A stretch of 64,000 nucleotides of DNA from Acanthacorydalis orientalis (Eukaryota > Arthropoda > Insecta > Megaloptera > Corydalidae), in NCBI GenBank assembly GCA_034766995.1, contig CM068317.1, positions 16,701,154 through 16,765,153 of the forward strand, given 5' to 3'. The notes below the pieces were generated by a model that saw nothing but the letters and a program-made list of their open reading frames with translations, had not been told where the DNA came from and searched no databases. Both the position numbers and the translations under genes were made by a program. Positions 23,400-35,294 of this stretch are shown piece by piece; the first letter of the stretch is position 1; each line of letters opens with the position of its first letter.

Positions 23400-24081
23400 G
23401 CAGGACAAGATCATTTGTTTACATCAAAATATAACCTCAGATACCAAAATATAAAATGTAATGATGAAATAGAATCTTAATTAAACCAACGAATTCAGTT
23501 TGATAAAATCAAAGTATTCAGACAATTAAAAGTTATGGTCACTAAAAATTTAAAAATAATATCAAGAGACTTTATGTATACCTAAAATCCCACTACAATA
23601 TGTTCAAACTGAAACACAAGCCAAATAGAAGACTTTCATCACATAATACTTGCCTGTCCCTCATATAAATCTTTGGAAAAGAGTTAATTCTAAAATACCT
23701 AGATGGAAAATATAACAATTTCTGCATGTGCATGTACATCCTCTAGAACATTTGTAAACAGAAAATTAACACATATTTTTTATCATGTCAATGTTAAAAA
23801 CTAAAAATATGGTTGTGAATGAATAACAAATCTTATCAACTCTGTGGTATTTCTATTATTATGTATCTTTTTCTATTATTATATACCAAAATGTTAATTA
23901 AAAACGTTTAATTGCTGAAATAAAATATCTTGTTTATCGTAATAAATATGCCAACATTCAAAATATACTACTAAATAAATTAATTAACTATTTAATTTAT
24001 CGGACAATTATGTAAGAATTTATATGCACAAATGTGACATAAGCTAAACATCATTTGTTAATATATTGAATCTATTTGTAT

Positions 24082-24083
<2 letters not shown>
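23400..24083. other. AT-rich non-coding DNA
   Basis: No gene, element end or RNA recognised. Confidence 0.5.

Positions 24084-24127
<44 letters not shown>
24084..24127. repeat. (TA)n microsatellite
   Basis: Uninterrupted tract. Confidence 0.95.
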
Positions 24128-24130
<3 letters not shown>

Positions 24131-26162
24131 GTTTACATACAGAAAATAAAAGAAATAATTATATTTCATTAAACAACATCAAAATAACTCAGAGTGCAAA
24201 TAGTACGTTTAACTTCAACAGAAAACAAAACGAACGTTCAGTACAATAAAACTGCAGATTTTACATTTTTATCTTCTAATCGGGCTTACTATGATATAAG
24301 TCACCTAGGTATATTTATTTAATTAATCATGAATGAATTTACTTTCATCAATATGGTTCACGAAAAATTAATTTACAGTGAAATGAGAAACTTAAGAGTT
24401 TAAGATAATTTTAATGGGCAATCGATGGGAATGTATTTCCTAAAAGCTTAATTTATTGCGTTTAACGGAGTAGAGAATAATTCAAAATTATAAAAAATTC
24501 TAAACTGAAAATAAAATAAAAAATGTAAGCGTAAACGAATACCTATGTGATAATATAATTGTTGATTTATGCATTACAACTTTAACAACAAACTTCGTTT
24601 AGAAAGACTCAATGAGTTCAATGAAAACTTATTGGGAATAGCAATCGAATAAAACCTATTTAGATATAGAAACTTTATTGTGTATTATCACTTACAACAG
24701 ATTTGCAAATACGGGAATTGAATATCACACAAATTATAAAAATGTAATCTTATGAAATGAGTTATTACATTTTTAATATTTACTTATTTTCACAAAACTG
24801 AAGAATGAGGTGTAATTTTAGCAGATTGTAACGAGAAAAAAGAAATAGGTGCTTAATATAATGTTAAGCGTTGTAGAATTTGTAAAAGAGAAATTTTATA
24901 AATTCTAACAGAAAGTAAGACTTCATTATTAAAAGAAATTATTTTGTATTTTATAGGATGTAAATAGAATTATTTATTACGATTATTTGAAGCCAGACCT
25001 TGAGGTACAGTTCAATGTGTGATTTTTTGTACGGTATAGCACAGTCTACAAGTACTTAGACATGAAATGTGTACAATATGATATTCTTAAATTTTAGTGT
25101 ACATGAACTTTAATTAATGTCACATAATAATGTTAAAAATGTTGTGCGCAGTAATATTTAGACACATTGTATTTATTTGAATGCCTTAATGTTTTATTTA
25201 TATAAAACACGGCTAGATGAACAAGCTTGTTATAATTAGTTACATTTGCTTTAAAAGTGGCGAGAGGGATAGTGATTACGGTTAAAAAAAATCAGTGTGC
25301 TAATAATTGTCGCTTCATAAATTCTAATATAAAAACTCCAGATAAGTCATTTTTATCTTTTTATATTCTCGCCATTGTCCAATTTTGAAGATAATGCAAA
25401 TATTATTTCTGTTTAAATTTAAATTGAATGTGTTTTATAAATGCCAAAACACAATAAGGGAAATAAGTTAACATGTAGCAAGTACAACAGATATTGCTAA
25501 TTGGTTAATACTAAGAGAATTCTTAAGTATTGCAATTAAGAAAAATAATTCTTACTTTTGACATAACGTAAATTTAGTGGCTAGGTCACGTCCGGTTAGA
25601 TAACATTAGGTTACATAAGGTTAGTTCAAATTAGGTCACAGTTGTACATTTTCCTGTATTGTAAATGTGAATTAATTATATAAACTTTTCTTATAATAGA
25701 CACAATATTTTTCAAGACAGATATTATAGTTTGCTTATAAAATTTATGTGAAAATATACTATGGGAACTCTTAAGAGGCATTTCGTCATTTAAGTCCAGT
25801 TTGGAGGTAAATTTTACTAGAAAAAAAACAATTTAATAACAATTTCGAACATATTTCGAAAATACGTTGTATTGTAAAAGAAAAAGTTACTTATAAATAA
25901 TGTCAAGCAATTAACAATGTCTTCTACATTAATAAATTGTTTTTTGGAAAGTATGACTTGAAAAAAATATTCTGTCTTTATTAAGGAAATGTCAAGTATT
26001 CTTTCATTAGTTTAATGTCATTTATTTAGTCATTTACAAGTCTATCGAGCTTTCATTGCTAAAATTGCATAGTTTGATATTTATTGAGATTTTGCAAATG
26101 GTTAAAAAAACTTTTTGTATTAAAACTGATAAAAATGTTCATTTAAGTAGTATAGATTTATT
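24128..26162. other. AT-rich non-coding DNA
   Basis: No coding frame. A short stretch at 25570-25650 holds several GGTTA/TTAGG-like words (see findings). Confidence 0.5.
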
Positions 26163-26164
26163 TA

Positions 26165-27458
26165 CGAGGGTGGTCCCAGAAGTACCCGGCCTGACCTAGA
26201 GATGGTGGTGTTGTTTGAAAAATATCACTGTATTAGAAAGTACAAAATCTATAAAGCATATGTTTCAAGTTTGAGGACGCCACGTTGTTTAGTATTTGTT
26301 TGGCAGCCATCAATAGTAAACGTTTTCAGTGAATTTGTGAAAATGGAGAAAATTAGTCATTTTTACGTGATACAATACTTTTATTTGAAAGGCCTCAGCC
26401 CAACCAATATAAAAGCTGAACTGGATTCTACTCTGGGTGAGTCTGCTGCTTCGTTTACAACAGTGAAATATTGGGTAGCAGAGTTTAAACGAGGCCGTAC
26501 GAGCTACCAAGACGAGCAAAATCGCAGTGGTCGACCAAATGAGGTGACGACTCCAGAAATGGTGAAGATAATCCACAAAGCGGTACTGGATGATCGTCGA
26601 CTGAAAGTGCGCGAGCTAGCAGACATAGTAGGCATTTCAAAAAGTGCTGTACATCGCATATTATCTGAAAAGTTGGACATGAGAAAGCTGTGTGCAAGAT
26701 GGGTGCCGCGTTTTCTCACACTCGAGCAAAAACAGTGTCGTGAAGATGTTTCAATTGAGTGTTTAGCGAAGTTTCACAGCAACAAAGCAGAATTTTTGCG
26801 CCGTTTCATAACCATGGATGAAACATGGGTCCATCACTTCACACCCGAGACAAAAGAACAATCAAAACAATGGACTGAAAAAGGAGAACCGGCTCCAAAG
26901 AAGGCGAAGACCGTTTCATCTGCAGGCAAGTTCATGGCGTCGGTTTTTTGGGATGCGCGTGGGATAATTTTCATTGACTACTTGAAAAAGAAAAACTATC
27001 AACGGCCAGTATTATGTGAACTTATTGCTACGTTTGAGCGAAGAAATCAAGCAAAAACGGCCGCATTTGACTAAGAAGAAAGTGTTGTTTCATCAAGACA
27101 ATGCACCAGCTCACAAATCCGTTATTGCAATGGCCAAAATTAATGAATTAAAGTTTGAATTGCTACCTCATGCACCCTATTCGCCAGATTTAGCCCCCTC
27201 GGATTATTTTCTGTTCCCAAACTTGAAAAAATGGCTCACTGGTCAAAGATTTCCCAACGATGAAGAAGTGATGTCGGCAGTTAATGGGTATTTTGATGAG
27301 CAAGACAGTTCTAATTATAAAAAGAGTATCGAACATATTGAACATCGCTGGGAAAAGTGTATAGAGCTGAAAGGAGATTATGTTGAAAAATAGATATTTT
27401 TTTTTCCAAAATTTGTGTGTTTTCTTTGTTGGGTCGGGTACTTCTGGGACTACCTTCG
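26165..27458 (+). mobile_element. Mariner 5 (mellifera-like family, copy 2), 1294 bp
   Basis: TIRs are CGAGGGTGGTCCCAGAAGTA at the left and CGAAGGTAGTCCCAGAAGTA at the right read inward. TA duplication is at 26163-26164 and 27459-27460. It is the better preserved of the two family members in the window. Confidence 0.96.
26343..27393 (+). pseudogene. Mariner transposase with a single 2-nt frameshift
   Basis: The conserved start MEKISHFYV is at 26343; an upstream in-frame ATG (26202) lies in the TIR-proximal UTR and is unlikely to be used. The helix-turn-helix region (KYWVAEFKRGR, KVRELADIVGISKSAVHRIL), linker (WVPRFLTLEQ) and all three catalytic Asp (TMDETWVHHF, FHQDNAPAH, SPDLAPSDYF, D34D) are intact, and it ends EHRWEKCIELKGDYVEK. 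The only lesion is loss of two bases at about 26980-26995 (YLKKKNYQRP instead of YLEKGKTINGE), which shifts the frame between the first and second catalytic Asp. Frames overlap at 27016-27074. A very young copy. Confidence 0.95.
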
Positions 27459-27460
27459 TA

Positions 27461-29674
27461 TAATGGGGTAAGAAGGCGTAAATTGAGTATTGTTTTAATT
27501 TGTACCATTAGCGTTTTGAACTTATTATGTGAAAGAGATATTTTTCCAATGACCTAATGCGAATTAAGTGTAAATAATTTTATTTCGCCTTAAAACGTTT
27601 GTTTATAAAACTTACTTAATTACTCAAACTATGAATATTGCAGTCTGTTGACTATTAAAAAATATATATTTTTACTGCAAAAATCGAACTATCGCACTAA
27701 AGTATGACATGGTTGCTTAACAAGTGATTATTGCATCTTTTGGAATTTGCATATTTGTTATTTCCGACTTTTGTGAATGAATTTAAATAAATATTTAAAT
27801 GAATTCAATGTCTTTATTGACAATAATAGCTATTAGATAATTGTATTTTGATTTTTTTAAACAAATTAAAACAAAATAACAAAACAAAAAAAATCATCCT
27901 AATCATATCAAAACAAAATTATTGTTTGATTTTATTTAGAAAAAATCATTTATTATTTTTGTGTATTTTATTGCAAATTGTAAGTTAATTTATTTCTAAA
28001 TGCTCGTATAATGACATTACTCTGAAGTTAGAAAACTGGTAATTAATTTATATATCTTTAAAAAAATGCCAGAGTTGATAAAAAAAATTGAATACAAAAA
28101 TTACAAGTTAAAACTATTTACTTGATAATTTGATGGATCCTATAAGACTTATATAACAAAAATAAGACTAAAAAATAAGCAATCAGACAAGCGTTTAGCA
28201 AGTTTAAAAGTAGCCTATAGTACTGTAATTGTCCGGCTATTCTTCATCTTATTAATTAATGATTGTTATATTGAACTAATCCAAATATTCGCTCTTTTTG
28301 CTAATAATTTTATTGTTTTCAATATTGTCTGTCTTTCAATACACTTGTCACTAGTTCCATAGAGAAAATATCATTTTTAAATTTTTTTAAAAAGGAATTC
28401 TTACTGTGTTAATTTATATATTTTTCTAAAATTATATTCTTTTGAGATATTATTATAATTTTTCCTATTATAGTTGGCTGAATAGGAAATGATTTCTAAA
28501 ACTGTATACTTTTTTTTAATGTATAAACATGAAAAAAATGCAATAAATTACTTAACAAAACGTATAAATTGTTTTTGTTTAGTTTAAAATTTTTGAAGAG
28601 TACAACAAAATTAACGTAATTCTTCAGTCTCATACTAGAGACCAGATAGTAAGTCACTGCTGATAGACTTTATAATTTACCTAAGAAGTAAAATTTGGGA
28701 GAAATACCCATTTTTAACCAAAGATTTTATTTAACAGGTTTTCTTAGAAAAATTGCGCAGTGAACTGTAAAAATCCGTCTTCGAAAAAATAACAGTAAGA
28801 AAATCAAAAGGCATTTGTGATTTTTTTCCGATCCAGTTAAGAACATTTTAATTCTTATATAAAATGTTCCTAGATGATAAATAAAATGTATGGAAACCAC
28901 TTTAGAAATTCTTATGAAACTCTACAACTTTTTATGGAAGTGATGAAATATAACAAAGTACATTAACAAAAGAATTAGTTTATAGGGCGCGTCATTCACG
29001 ATTACAATCGAAAGATGAGAAAAACGATTTTTCCGATAATTTTATAATGAATTATCGTATAAAAATAAGGAAAATGGTGGTGGACTCTATTTGGTAATGG
29101 TGGTTGAAAAGTGTTATTAATAATTTTAAATGTGTAAAAAATGTAGGATATATTATATATTCAAATTGAATATTTTAAAACAATTATGATATTAAAACAT
29201 GAAAGTAAATTTGATTAATTTCCGAAAATTTCTGACAGCAAAATCACTTAATTCTTGATATTCTTTCTTAATTCTATTCTTTCTAATCCTATTAATTTTA
29301 ATCCTATACAATGCTATCCAAAACGATTTTTGTCGACTACCAAGCAAAAGCAAGTTTTTAGATAAAACAATTATAAAATTTTATTTAGATCATGTAGGTA
29401 AGGTGAGATTAGTATTACGAATTGTTTTGATATAAATGCAATATATAAATGGTTTTGGTTTATATTTAATATTTATTGTAGTACTTTATATTTTATTATA
29501 ATATTTAATATGTTGTTATAATAGACTGACACGATTTTATTCGATCTGATATAGCCCGACTTGAATAATGTAATCACGAAAAAGAATTAGAAAAAGAAAT
29601 GTTGTGAATTAGCATGTGAATTTTAATGATTACTTTATACGTTTAGAAAATATAAGTTGATCAATTTTTATAAT
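27461..29674. other. AT-rich non-coding DNA
   Basis: About 2.2 kb without recognisable genes or repeats. Confidence 0.5.
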
Positions 29675-29676
29675 TA

Positions 29677-30312
29677 TTAGATGGACAGAAAAATAATTGA
29701 TGTTTATGATCTTCAAATTCAAATGCATGTCAAGCTTTTTTGATTTTCATAGCTGTTTTCAGTGATCCAGAACTGATAGATGATCAATGCCTAACGTTTA
29801 TGCAAGTTCCCAAATTTTCGTGCGTGATTCTCATACAACTAACGCTTTCAGTTGTTCGTTACGAACTGAAGGATAACCGCGACCTTCTTTATCTTCAAGG
29901 CTCTCGTCCTCAACAAGAATTTTTTAGAACTACCATTGTACCGTACATTCCTTAACAGTACGCACACCAAAAGTACTGTTTTGTTTATGAGCATTTTCAA
30001 TTGCTGTACCACCCATTTTGAACTCATACCAAAAAATCTATTATTTTTTCCTTTTTCATTTTTGGTTGAATATCACAATTTGAAGTAAAATTAATAATAA
30101 AATCAAAGTCGATGTTACTAAAATACTCGGGCGTTAATGACCTCAGTTGTCGATGCACCCTAAAAGCCCAATAACCAGCCAACCAAAATACAGACCGAAA
30201 AATGCACATTAAAATGATAATAACATAAACACAATTAAATGACACTTTCATTGAAAAAAATGAAGTTATAATTCAGAAAACAAAAAACGTAATTATTTTC
30301 TTACTAACCGAA
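29677..30312 (-). mobile_element. Mariner 6: helix-turn-helix-only cecropia-type derivative (636 bp)
   Basis: Ends read inward are TTCGGTTAGTAAGAAAATAA (right) and TTAGATGGACAGAAAAATAA (left), with TA outside both (29675-29676, 30313-30314). The body encodes only the N-terminal DNA-binding part: KKEKIIDF, then EFKMGGTAIENAHKQ, TFGVRTVKECTVQWW, then a second helix block (WELA.TLGIDHLSVLDHL). It passes straight into the 3' terminus, without any catalytic block. Frameshifts and stops are present. A sister copy is at 54773-55333. Confidence 0.72.
30127..30187 (+). repeat. SINE/LINE-tail-like dispersed repeat, copy A
   Basis: Contains TTAATGACCTCAGTTGTCGA then TGCACCCTAAAAGCCCAATA, shared with 45638-45703 and 58697-58752. 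It lies inside the mariner 6 interval, so it inserted there or overlaps the element's 5' UTR. Confidence 0.45.
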
Positions 30313-30314
30313 TA

Positions 30315-31364
30315 CTTCTAGATTTTATATACGTATATATTGTTTTTACTCTAACTGTCTACATACTAGTATATATCTGAACTAATTCGAACTGATCACA
30401 CTTTTTTTTGAAAATACTCAAATATTTACATCTGATTATAACTATTGTGTTGAGTTACATCAAAAACAGTTAATATCATGTTATATTATAATAGTCAAAT
30501 CAAGAACCACTTATAAAATATAGAATTGCAGACGCTCCTTGAATTACGTAGGTGGTTCGTTCCACAGAATATTACTTAAATATAACTCAAAACATACGTA
30601 TTCGGATTAACTCTACGTTAGTGTTATATATATACTCAATAATAAAGTTACATTTAAGAGTTGGAGAATTTTCTGCAAACTTCGTGTGACATACGCAATT
30701 GTTGCACATAAAATAAATAAAAGCACAAATGAAAATTGGTTGTACATACATGAAGCTGATTTAACTTTGATACATCATGTCCACTTAAAGTAAAATTGGC
30801 TTCACGTTCAAAAAAATTGTATTTCTGTTGATTGAATTTTTATTATAAATAAATGTTTATTAAACGTTTATGATGAATTTTAAATCAAAATTTAATTTAC
30901 CAAAGAACATAAGTACTAGTCTACGTATGTAGAAACTTTGTAAGTCGGGGAGCATCTATATCTTAAAAAAAAAAATTAAGACAAATATATATAGTTTTCT
31001 TGTTGTATTTATGTATATATGTTCATAACAATTTAATAATATAATTTATACTTTGCATACCGTTTAACACAAAACATACAACGAATATTTTGCAGACATA
31101 GATAACAGAGTTTATGGACAACACTACAACTCAAATGAGTCCGTGTGTGTATGTTGATATGTATGTGTGCGTGATACTTGGCAGTTTAGTAACAATATAT
31201 TTTAGTGTTGACCCTCGCAGTAATATATTTTAAATTAAGTACTTAATCTATGGAATTTCAATTAAGGATGATGTAACTTATCTGTACACTGTATTGTAAT
31301 TTAATCATAAACTGTGTTACCATAAGTGGTGACTTAATGTAATGGTGTGATTATGAATCATAAT

Positions 31365-31365
<1 letters not shown>
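30315..31365. other. AT-rich non-coding DNA
   Basis: No genes recognised. Confidence 0.5.

Positions 31366-31402
<37 letters not shown>
31366..31402. repeat. (TA)n microsatellite
   Basis: Uninterrupted tract. Confidence 0.95.
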
Positions 31403-31405
<3 letters not shown>

Positions 31406-31716
31406 AATTTAACACACTATAATATACAAATCATTGGATATTGAAAACTCCTTATTATGTACTTGCTTTCATTTTTAAATGGTATGTATTTTAAGATAAT
31501 AAAATCTGATTTATTAAATTAATTTACTAGTAGTTAACGGTTTTGAATTAATTTTTAATGAATTTATATTTAAAAAAATAAAATAAAAATGATATAAAAT
31601 GATTATTTTTGTTAATAAAATATCCTTTCAGAAAGAAAAAAGAGCAAAATAATAAATATTTCTGTTCATTCTCAAAAAGGAAACTAAAAAAATACTTACA
31701 AAGCATTAGTTTAAAG

Positions 31717-33586
31717 CAGGGGTGTTCAACCTGTTAATTTCTCTGGGTCACATTGAAACAAGAAGAATAGTCTTAGGCCACACATAAGATACACTAACAC
31801 TAACGATACCTGATGAGAAAAAAAAGGTCTGTGCATAATTTCCGTGAAATCCGTCGCCGCAGATAAGCAAAAAAAAACTCCTCACATAATAATCCTAATT
31901 ATGCGCCGTTCCGTTCGGAGAGTCTTTTAAAATCGTTGAGCAGGTCACAAGTTTGCGATCACTGATATAGAAATTGTACATATCTAACTAATAAAATTTT
32001 ATTCATTTTTTAATATTTTTTATCATAAAAGTAAAAAAGAGGGCAACATAAAACTAGTGGGATATTTTAAATTGTTTTTGAGAAACTAATGCATCAATAT
32101 TTGGTCGATGAAAGTAGTCGCAATTCACAGTGAGTTCTTAAGGTGCTCAACAGATATTTTGGTTCTTATTTTACTTTTTGTGGAATTCATCTTTGAAAAC
32201 AATTGCTCAGAAATGTAGGTGATGCCAAAAAGCAATGACATGAATGAGTGATTGTGAAGCGAGGGATATTTGTCTCTGGGAAGAAAGGTCTTATAAAAGT
32301 TCAGTAAAGACACATGATATAAAATTTTATTTTTGTTTAATGTCAGATTGTAGTTCTATGCATTACATTTGAAAATTGGCAGGTAATATATTTATGTCGA
32401 CTGAAAATGGAGTCGTCAACCTATCAAAATAATGATTATTTTTCCGGAAATCTTAAAACTTGTTTTCAAATTCTTGTATGAAATTAAAAAGCAATGCTGC
32501 ATATTTTTCACTGTTCATGGAACCGTTTTCAGCCAATGTGTCGAAGTGGATATAATTCCTTGTATTACTTTGAGCTTTCTATAATTTCAGTTTCATTTAA
32601 AACACTCTTATAGTTTGAAACATTGTACCGATAAGTTGGTTTCCACTTTGAAGACGTATGTTTAACTTATTTAAAAGAACGGTCAAATTCATTAAATGCT
32701 AAATCTATAAGCCAGTTTTCATCGTCAAGTTCTGGCACAAATTTTGATTTTGATACCATAAACAACTTGATTTCAAGTCGCAAATCATATAATATTTTCA
32801 ACATTTTACCTCGACTTAGTCATCTTACTTCTAAAAAGTAAATGATGTTACCAGAGTCAACATCCATACTGTTAAGAAATTCCTGGTATTGGCGATGATT
32901 CGATCCCTTGGTCTTTATGAAATTCATAGCCTTGATGGCAATTTGCATGACATTATCTATTTTTAAAACATTTGCGCATAAACTTTCTTAAGGTACTATG
33001 CAATTAAACTTTATGAAACGTGAATTTCGGGTGGCAATTGCATTGTTTTGTATTAATTTTAGAAGTCCCTCTTTTTTACTTACCATCGCCGAGGCATCAT
33101 CAGTAACTATACCAGATATGTTCACGAAGGACAAAGAAAATCGCTTTAACATATTTTTTACTGCTTGGTATAAATCTCTTGATGTAGTTTGCACCAAATA
33201 AGCCATTTTTTCAGTGACATCATATTCGTCATCAATCCTTTAATAAACATGACAAGTTAAGCTCTATCTGTAGCATTAGTGCTTTCATCCATCGCCAAAA
33301 CATAAAATTTAAAATAAGAAACTTTACTATCCAAACCCCTTTCGATAGATTTTCCAATTTCTTCCATTCACCTGGATATAGTTTGGTGAGACAACCTGAT
33401 TTTAAAAATATCCCCATTACGTTCCGCTATCGTCTACAAAGTTTGCGTTCGAGAACCGCGCAATCGAGTTACAAAAAAAATTGCCAAAAAATGATGTTTT
33501 AAGTAAGTTTATGACTTTGTGGTGGGTCGTATTCCTAGTCGTCCTAAGCCGCATCCGTACCGTAGGTCGCGGGTTGGATAAACTGG
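31717..33586 (-). mobile_element. hAT transposon fossil (1.87 kb)
   Basis: The left end is CAGGGGTGTTCAACCTG. The right end read inward is CCAGTTTATCCAACCCG. The flanking 8-mers GTTTAAAG (31709-31716) and GCTTAAAG (33587-33594) match at 7 of 8 bases, as expected for a hAT target duplication. The body carries a hAT transposase on the minus strand. Confidence 0.85.
32120..33400 (-). pseudogene. hAT transposase pseudogene (GTF2I-repeat / SCAND3-like type)
   Basis: Read on the minus strand across frames: a VLAMDESTNATDRA block (family: IDESTD), DLYQAVKNMLKRFSLS with VNISGIVTDDASAMVSKKEG, then VLKIDNVMQIAIKAMNFI, HRQYQEFLNSMDVDSGNIIY, FVPELDDENWLIDLAF, and the dimerisation part (YPSLHNHSFMSLLFG, YISEQLFSKMNSTKSKIRTK, SVEHLKNSL). 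These are the conserved blocks of the transposase family often annotated as GTF2IRD2-like or ZBED/SCAND3-like. The N-terminal BED-finger region is not recognisable. Multiple stops and frameshifts. Confidence 0.85.
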
Positions 33587-33594
33587 GCTTAAAG

Positions 33595-34229
33595 TAACTT
33601 TTTAGAATAATTGTTGAATAATACTGTAACACTAAGATAACTGTACAGCAAAAAATCAATAGCAGATGTATTTTTATTAAAAAATAACTATATGCAATAA
33701 TTTAAAATATAAAACTGTGATTTGCACACACTAATTGAGGAAGTTTGAATATATATTTGAATTTATTATAAAAATACTATAAAGTTAATCCAGTTTGTTA
33801 TATGACGGAAAAAAAGTATTTTCGGTATTCAATTTCAACAATAAAATCAATAAAATTTATTATTGAGTGGCGCATTATATAATTAAATATTCTTGTATTC
33901 TTGTATCTAAAACAATATTAAACTTACTACAAAAATACATTAATTAAACTTTATTTAAATTAAACAGTAAATTTAACAAATATTCTTTACGAAATATAAT
34001 TTATATTTTTATTTCTCAAGTACTAAACTATTCTCTCATCTGAAAATCTATGAGAATAATCCATATAGATTAGAGTAGTATTAAATTATAATTACACGTG
34101 TGAATTAATAAATATATTCTTATGAACATGCTTTTTATACAACTTAAAGTATCAAAATGCTGGTTGATAATAATGTACGACTAAATATTAGTCTTTATTC
34201 AAACGAATTATGACCTACTTACGAAGCCG
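33595..34229. other. AT-rich non-coding DNA
   Basis: No genes recognised between the hAT fossil and the CpG island. Confidence 0.5.
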
Positions 34230-34560
34230 AAATTCATGCGTATGCTAGCTTAAACATAAGAGGATAGTTATAGTACATGAGTATGTGATAGATGATTATT
34301 TTCCGGCGACGCGCAACGTCGTGACGGCCGGCGTCGTCCGGCGTCGTCCGGTGCGCTTGCCGAAGCGCAGCAAGTGTCGTAAAATTTGTCGAAGGGTGAA
34401 AGTTTCCGTACAATATACAACGATCAACAAGAAGTAGCTGCACCCCCAACATAGTTCGATAAGTATCTTACACACATTTTCCGAAGAACAAAACGATGAT
34501 CAGAATCATATTTTGTGTATACGATCGGCTGTTATCAATAATATCGATTAACGAGGCGTG
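34230..34560 (-). other. CpG-rich island with a peptide-precursor-like frame
   Basis: A sharp GC and CpG island in AT-rich DNA, including a tandem GGCGTCGTCC repeat. On the minus strand one frame ends at TAA (plus 34300) and contains a hydrophobic block (SYFLLIVVYC), then TETFTLRQILRHLLRFGKR and a basic stretch (TGRRRTTPAV). That arrangement resembles a signal peptide followed by an amidated, dibasically cleaved neuropeptide. The frame has no ATG of its own. The ATG at about 34452 (ATGTTGGGGG) is out of frame by one base in a G5 run. It may equally be a 5' UTR or promoter. No homologue recognised. Confidence 0.25.
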
Positions 34561-34873
34561 GTGTTTCCGACATAATTTTATACTAAACATATTAAAACAA
34601 CTGCAGATGTTAACGTTATGAAATTCACCTAATTTAAATGTATAAAAATATATCTTTATTAAATTAAAATCCTGAACGCCATAATTAAATTTTAATTTTC
34701 ATTACGCTGATAATATTTTTATACAAATTTAAACAAGGTGCCAACTGAATGTTTAAATTCCAAATATACTTTTTCTCAATTTTTATTACTACTCCGTATA
34801 GTAAAAACTAGTACTTTAAAGAAAACTTTTTTTATGTGAAAGTTAAGATTTCTATACCATTACTAGAATATTA

Positions 34874-34891
34874 CCCGTCAAAATTGACGGG
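34874..34891. repeat. CCCGTCAAAATTGACGGG inverted repeat
   Basis: Arms of 8 bp around AA. The words resemble the CGTCAA/TTGACGG words near the ends of the piggyBac fossil at 48882-49822, so it may be a remnant of such an element. Confidence 0.4.
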
Positions 34892-35054
34892 AAAATAGAA
34901 AAAAACATAGCAAGAAAAAACTGTTTATTGGTTTTTATAACATAATATATTAACTTAATGAATAAAACTTAAAACCTATAAGCTGATAAAACAAACGTTT
35001 CTCGTCCTCACAGATACTCGTTTGTTTCTGCGGACAAAGTGAGGAGAAGTATGA

Positions 35055-35058
<4 letters not shown>

Positions 35059-35090
<32 letters not shown>
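35059..35090. repeat. (TA)n microsatellite, 5' flank of RTE copy 1
   Basis: Tract ending TATGTA directly at the start of the LINE. Confidence 0.95.
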
Positions 35091-35091
<1 letters not shown>

Positions 35092-35294
35092 CCTCCCCCA
35101 AATTCCCACTTCATTGCCTCAAAGTGGCGGGAAGGTGCGAACGGGATTTCAAGGAGATGTACTGTGATATTCTTTGAATATTGGTAGGTTTAACCATACA
35201 GAGAAAACTTGAAAACTATTCCCGGCCAAAATGAAGAGGTACTCGCCAACACGCAAGTGGGATCAGCGTGGCGAGTCATGATCCCAAACCTTAC

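Larger units (their letters stand above)
19980..23400 (-). pseudogene. Decayed APE-type non-LTR retrotransposon, minus strand
   Basis: Protein remnants appear in the right order for a LINE read leftward. ORF1-like KKDGKKKNIIFESVKNN is at about 23250-23300. Endonuclease remnants are VLFWNCHDIKN (about 22590), RAKGGIALLMNK (about 22420), VIFGDFNDRTG (about 22200) and RQALDIYNKGGRL (about 22100). Reverse transcriptase remnants are VMLFKQVKRDDPNNNRGISL (about 21020), RSPLFFTLFINDL (about 20130) and the catalytic LYTDDLIILLDS (about 20020; the usual motif is YADD). Stops and frameshifts throughout; clade not assigned. A piggyBac fragment interrupts it at about 20.4-20.7 kb. Confidence 0.65.

Noticed and set aside
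35268..35294. RTE ORF start at GTG (MASHDP...)
   Set aside because: A GTG start is unlikely in a eukaryote; the first in-frame ATG is 27 bases downstream in both copies.
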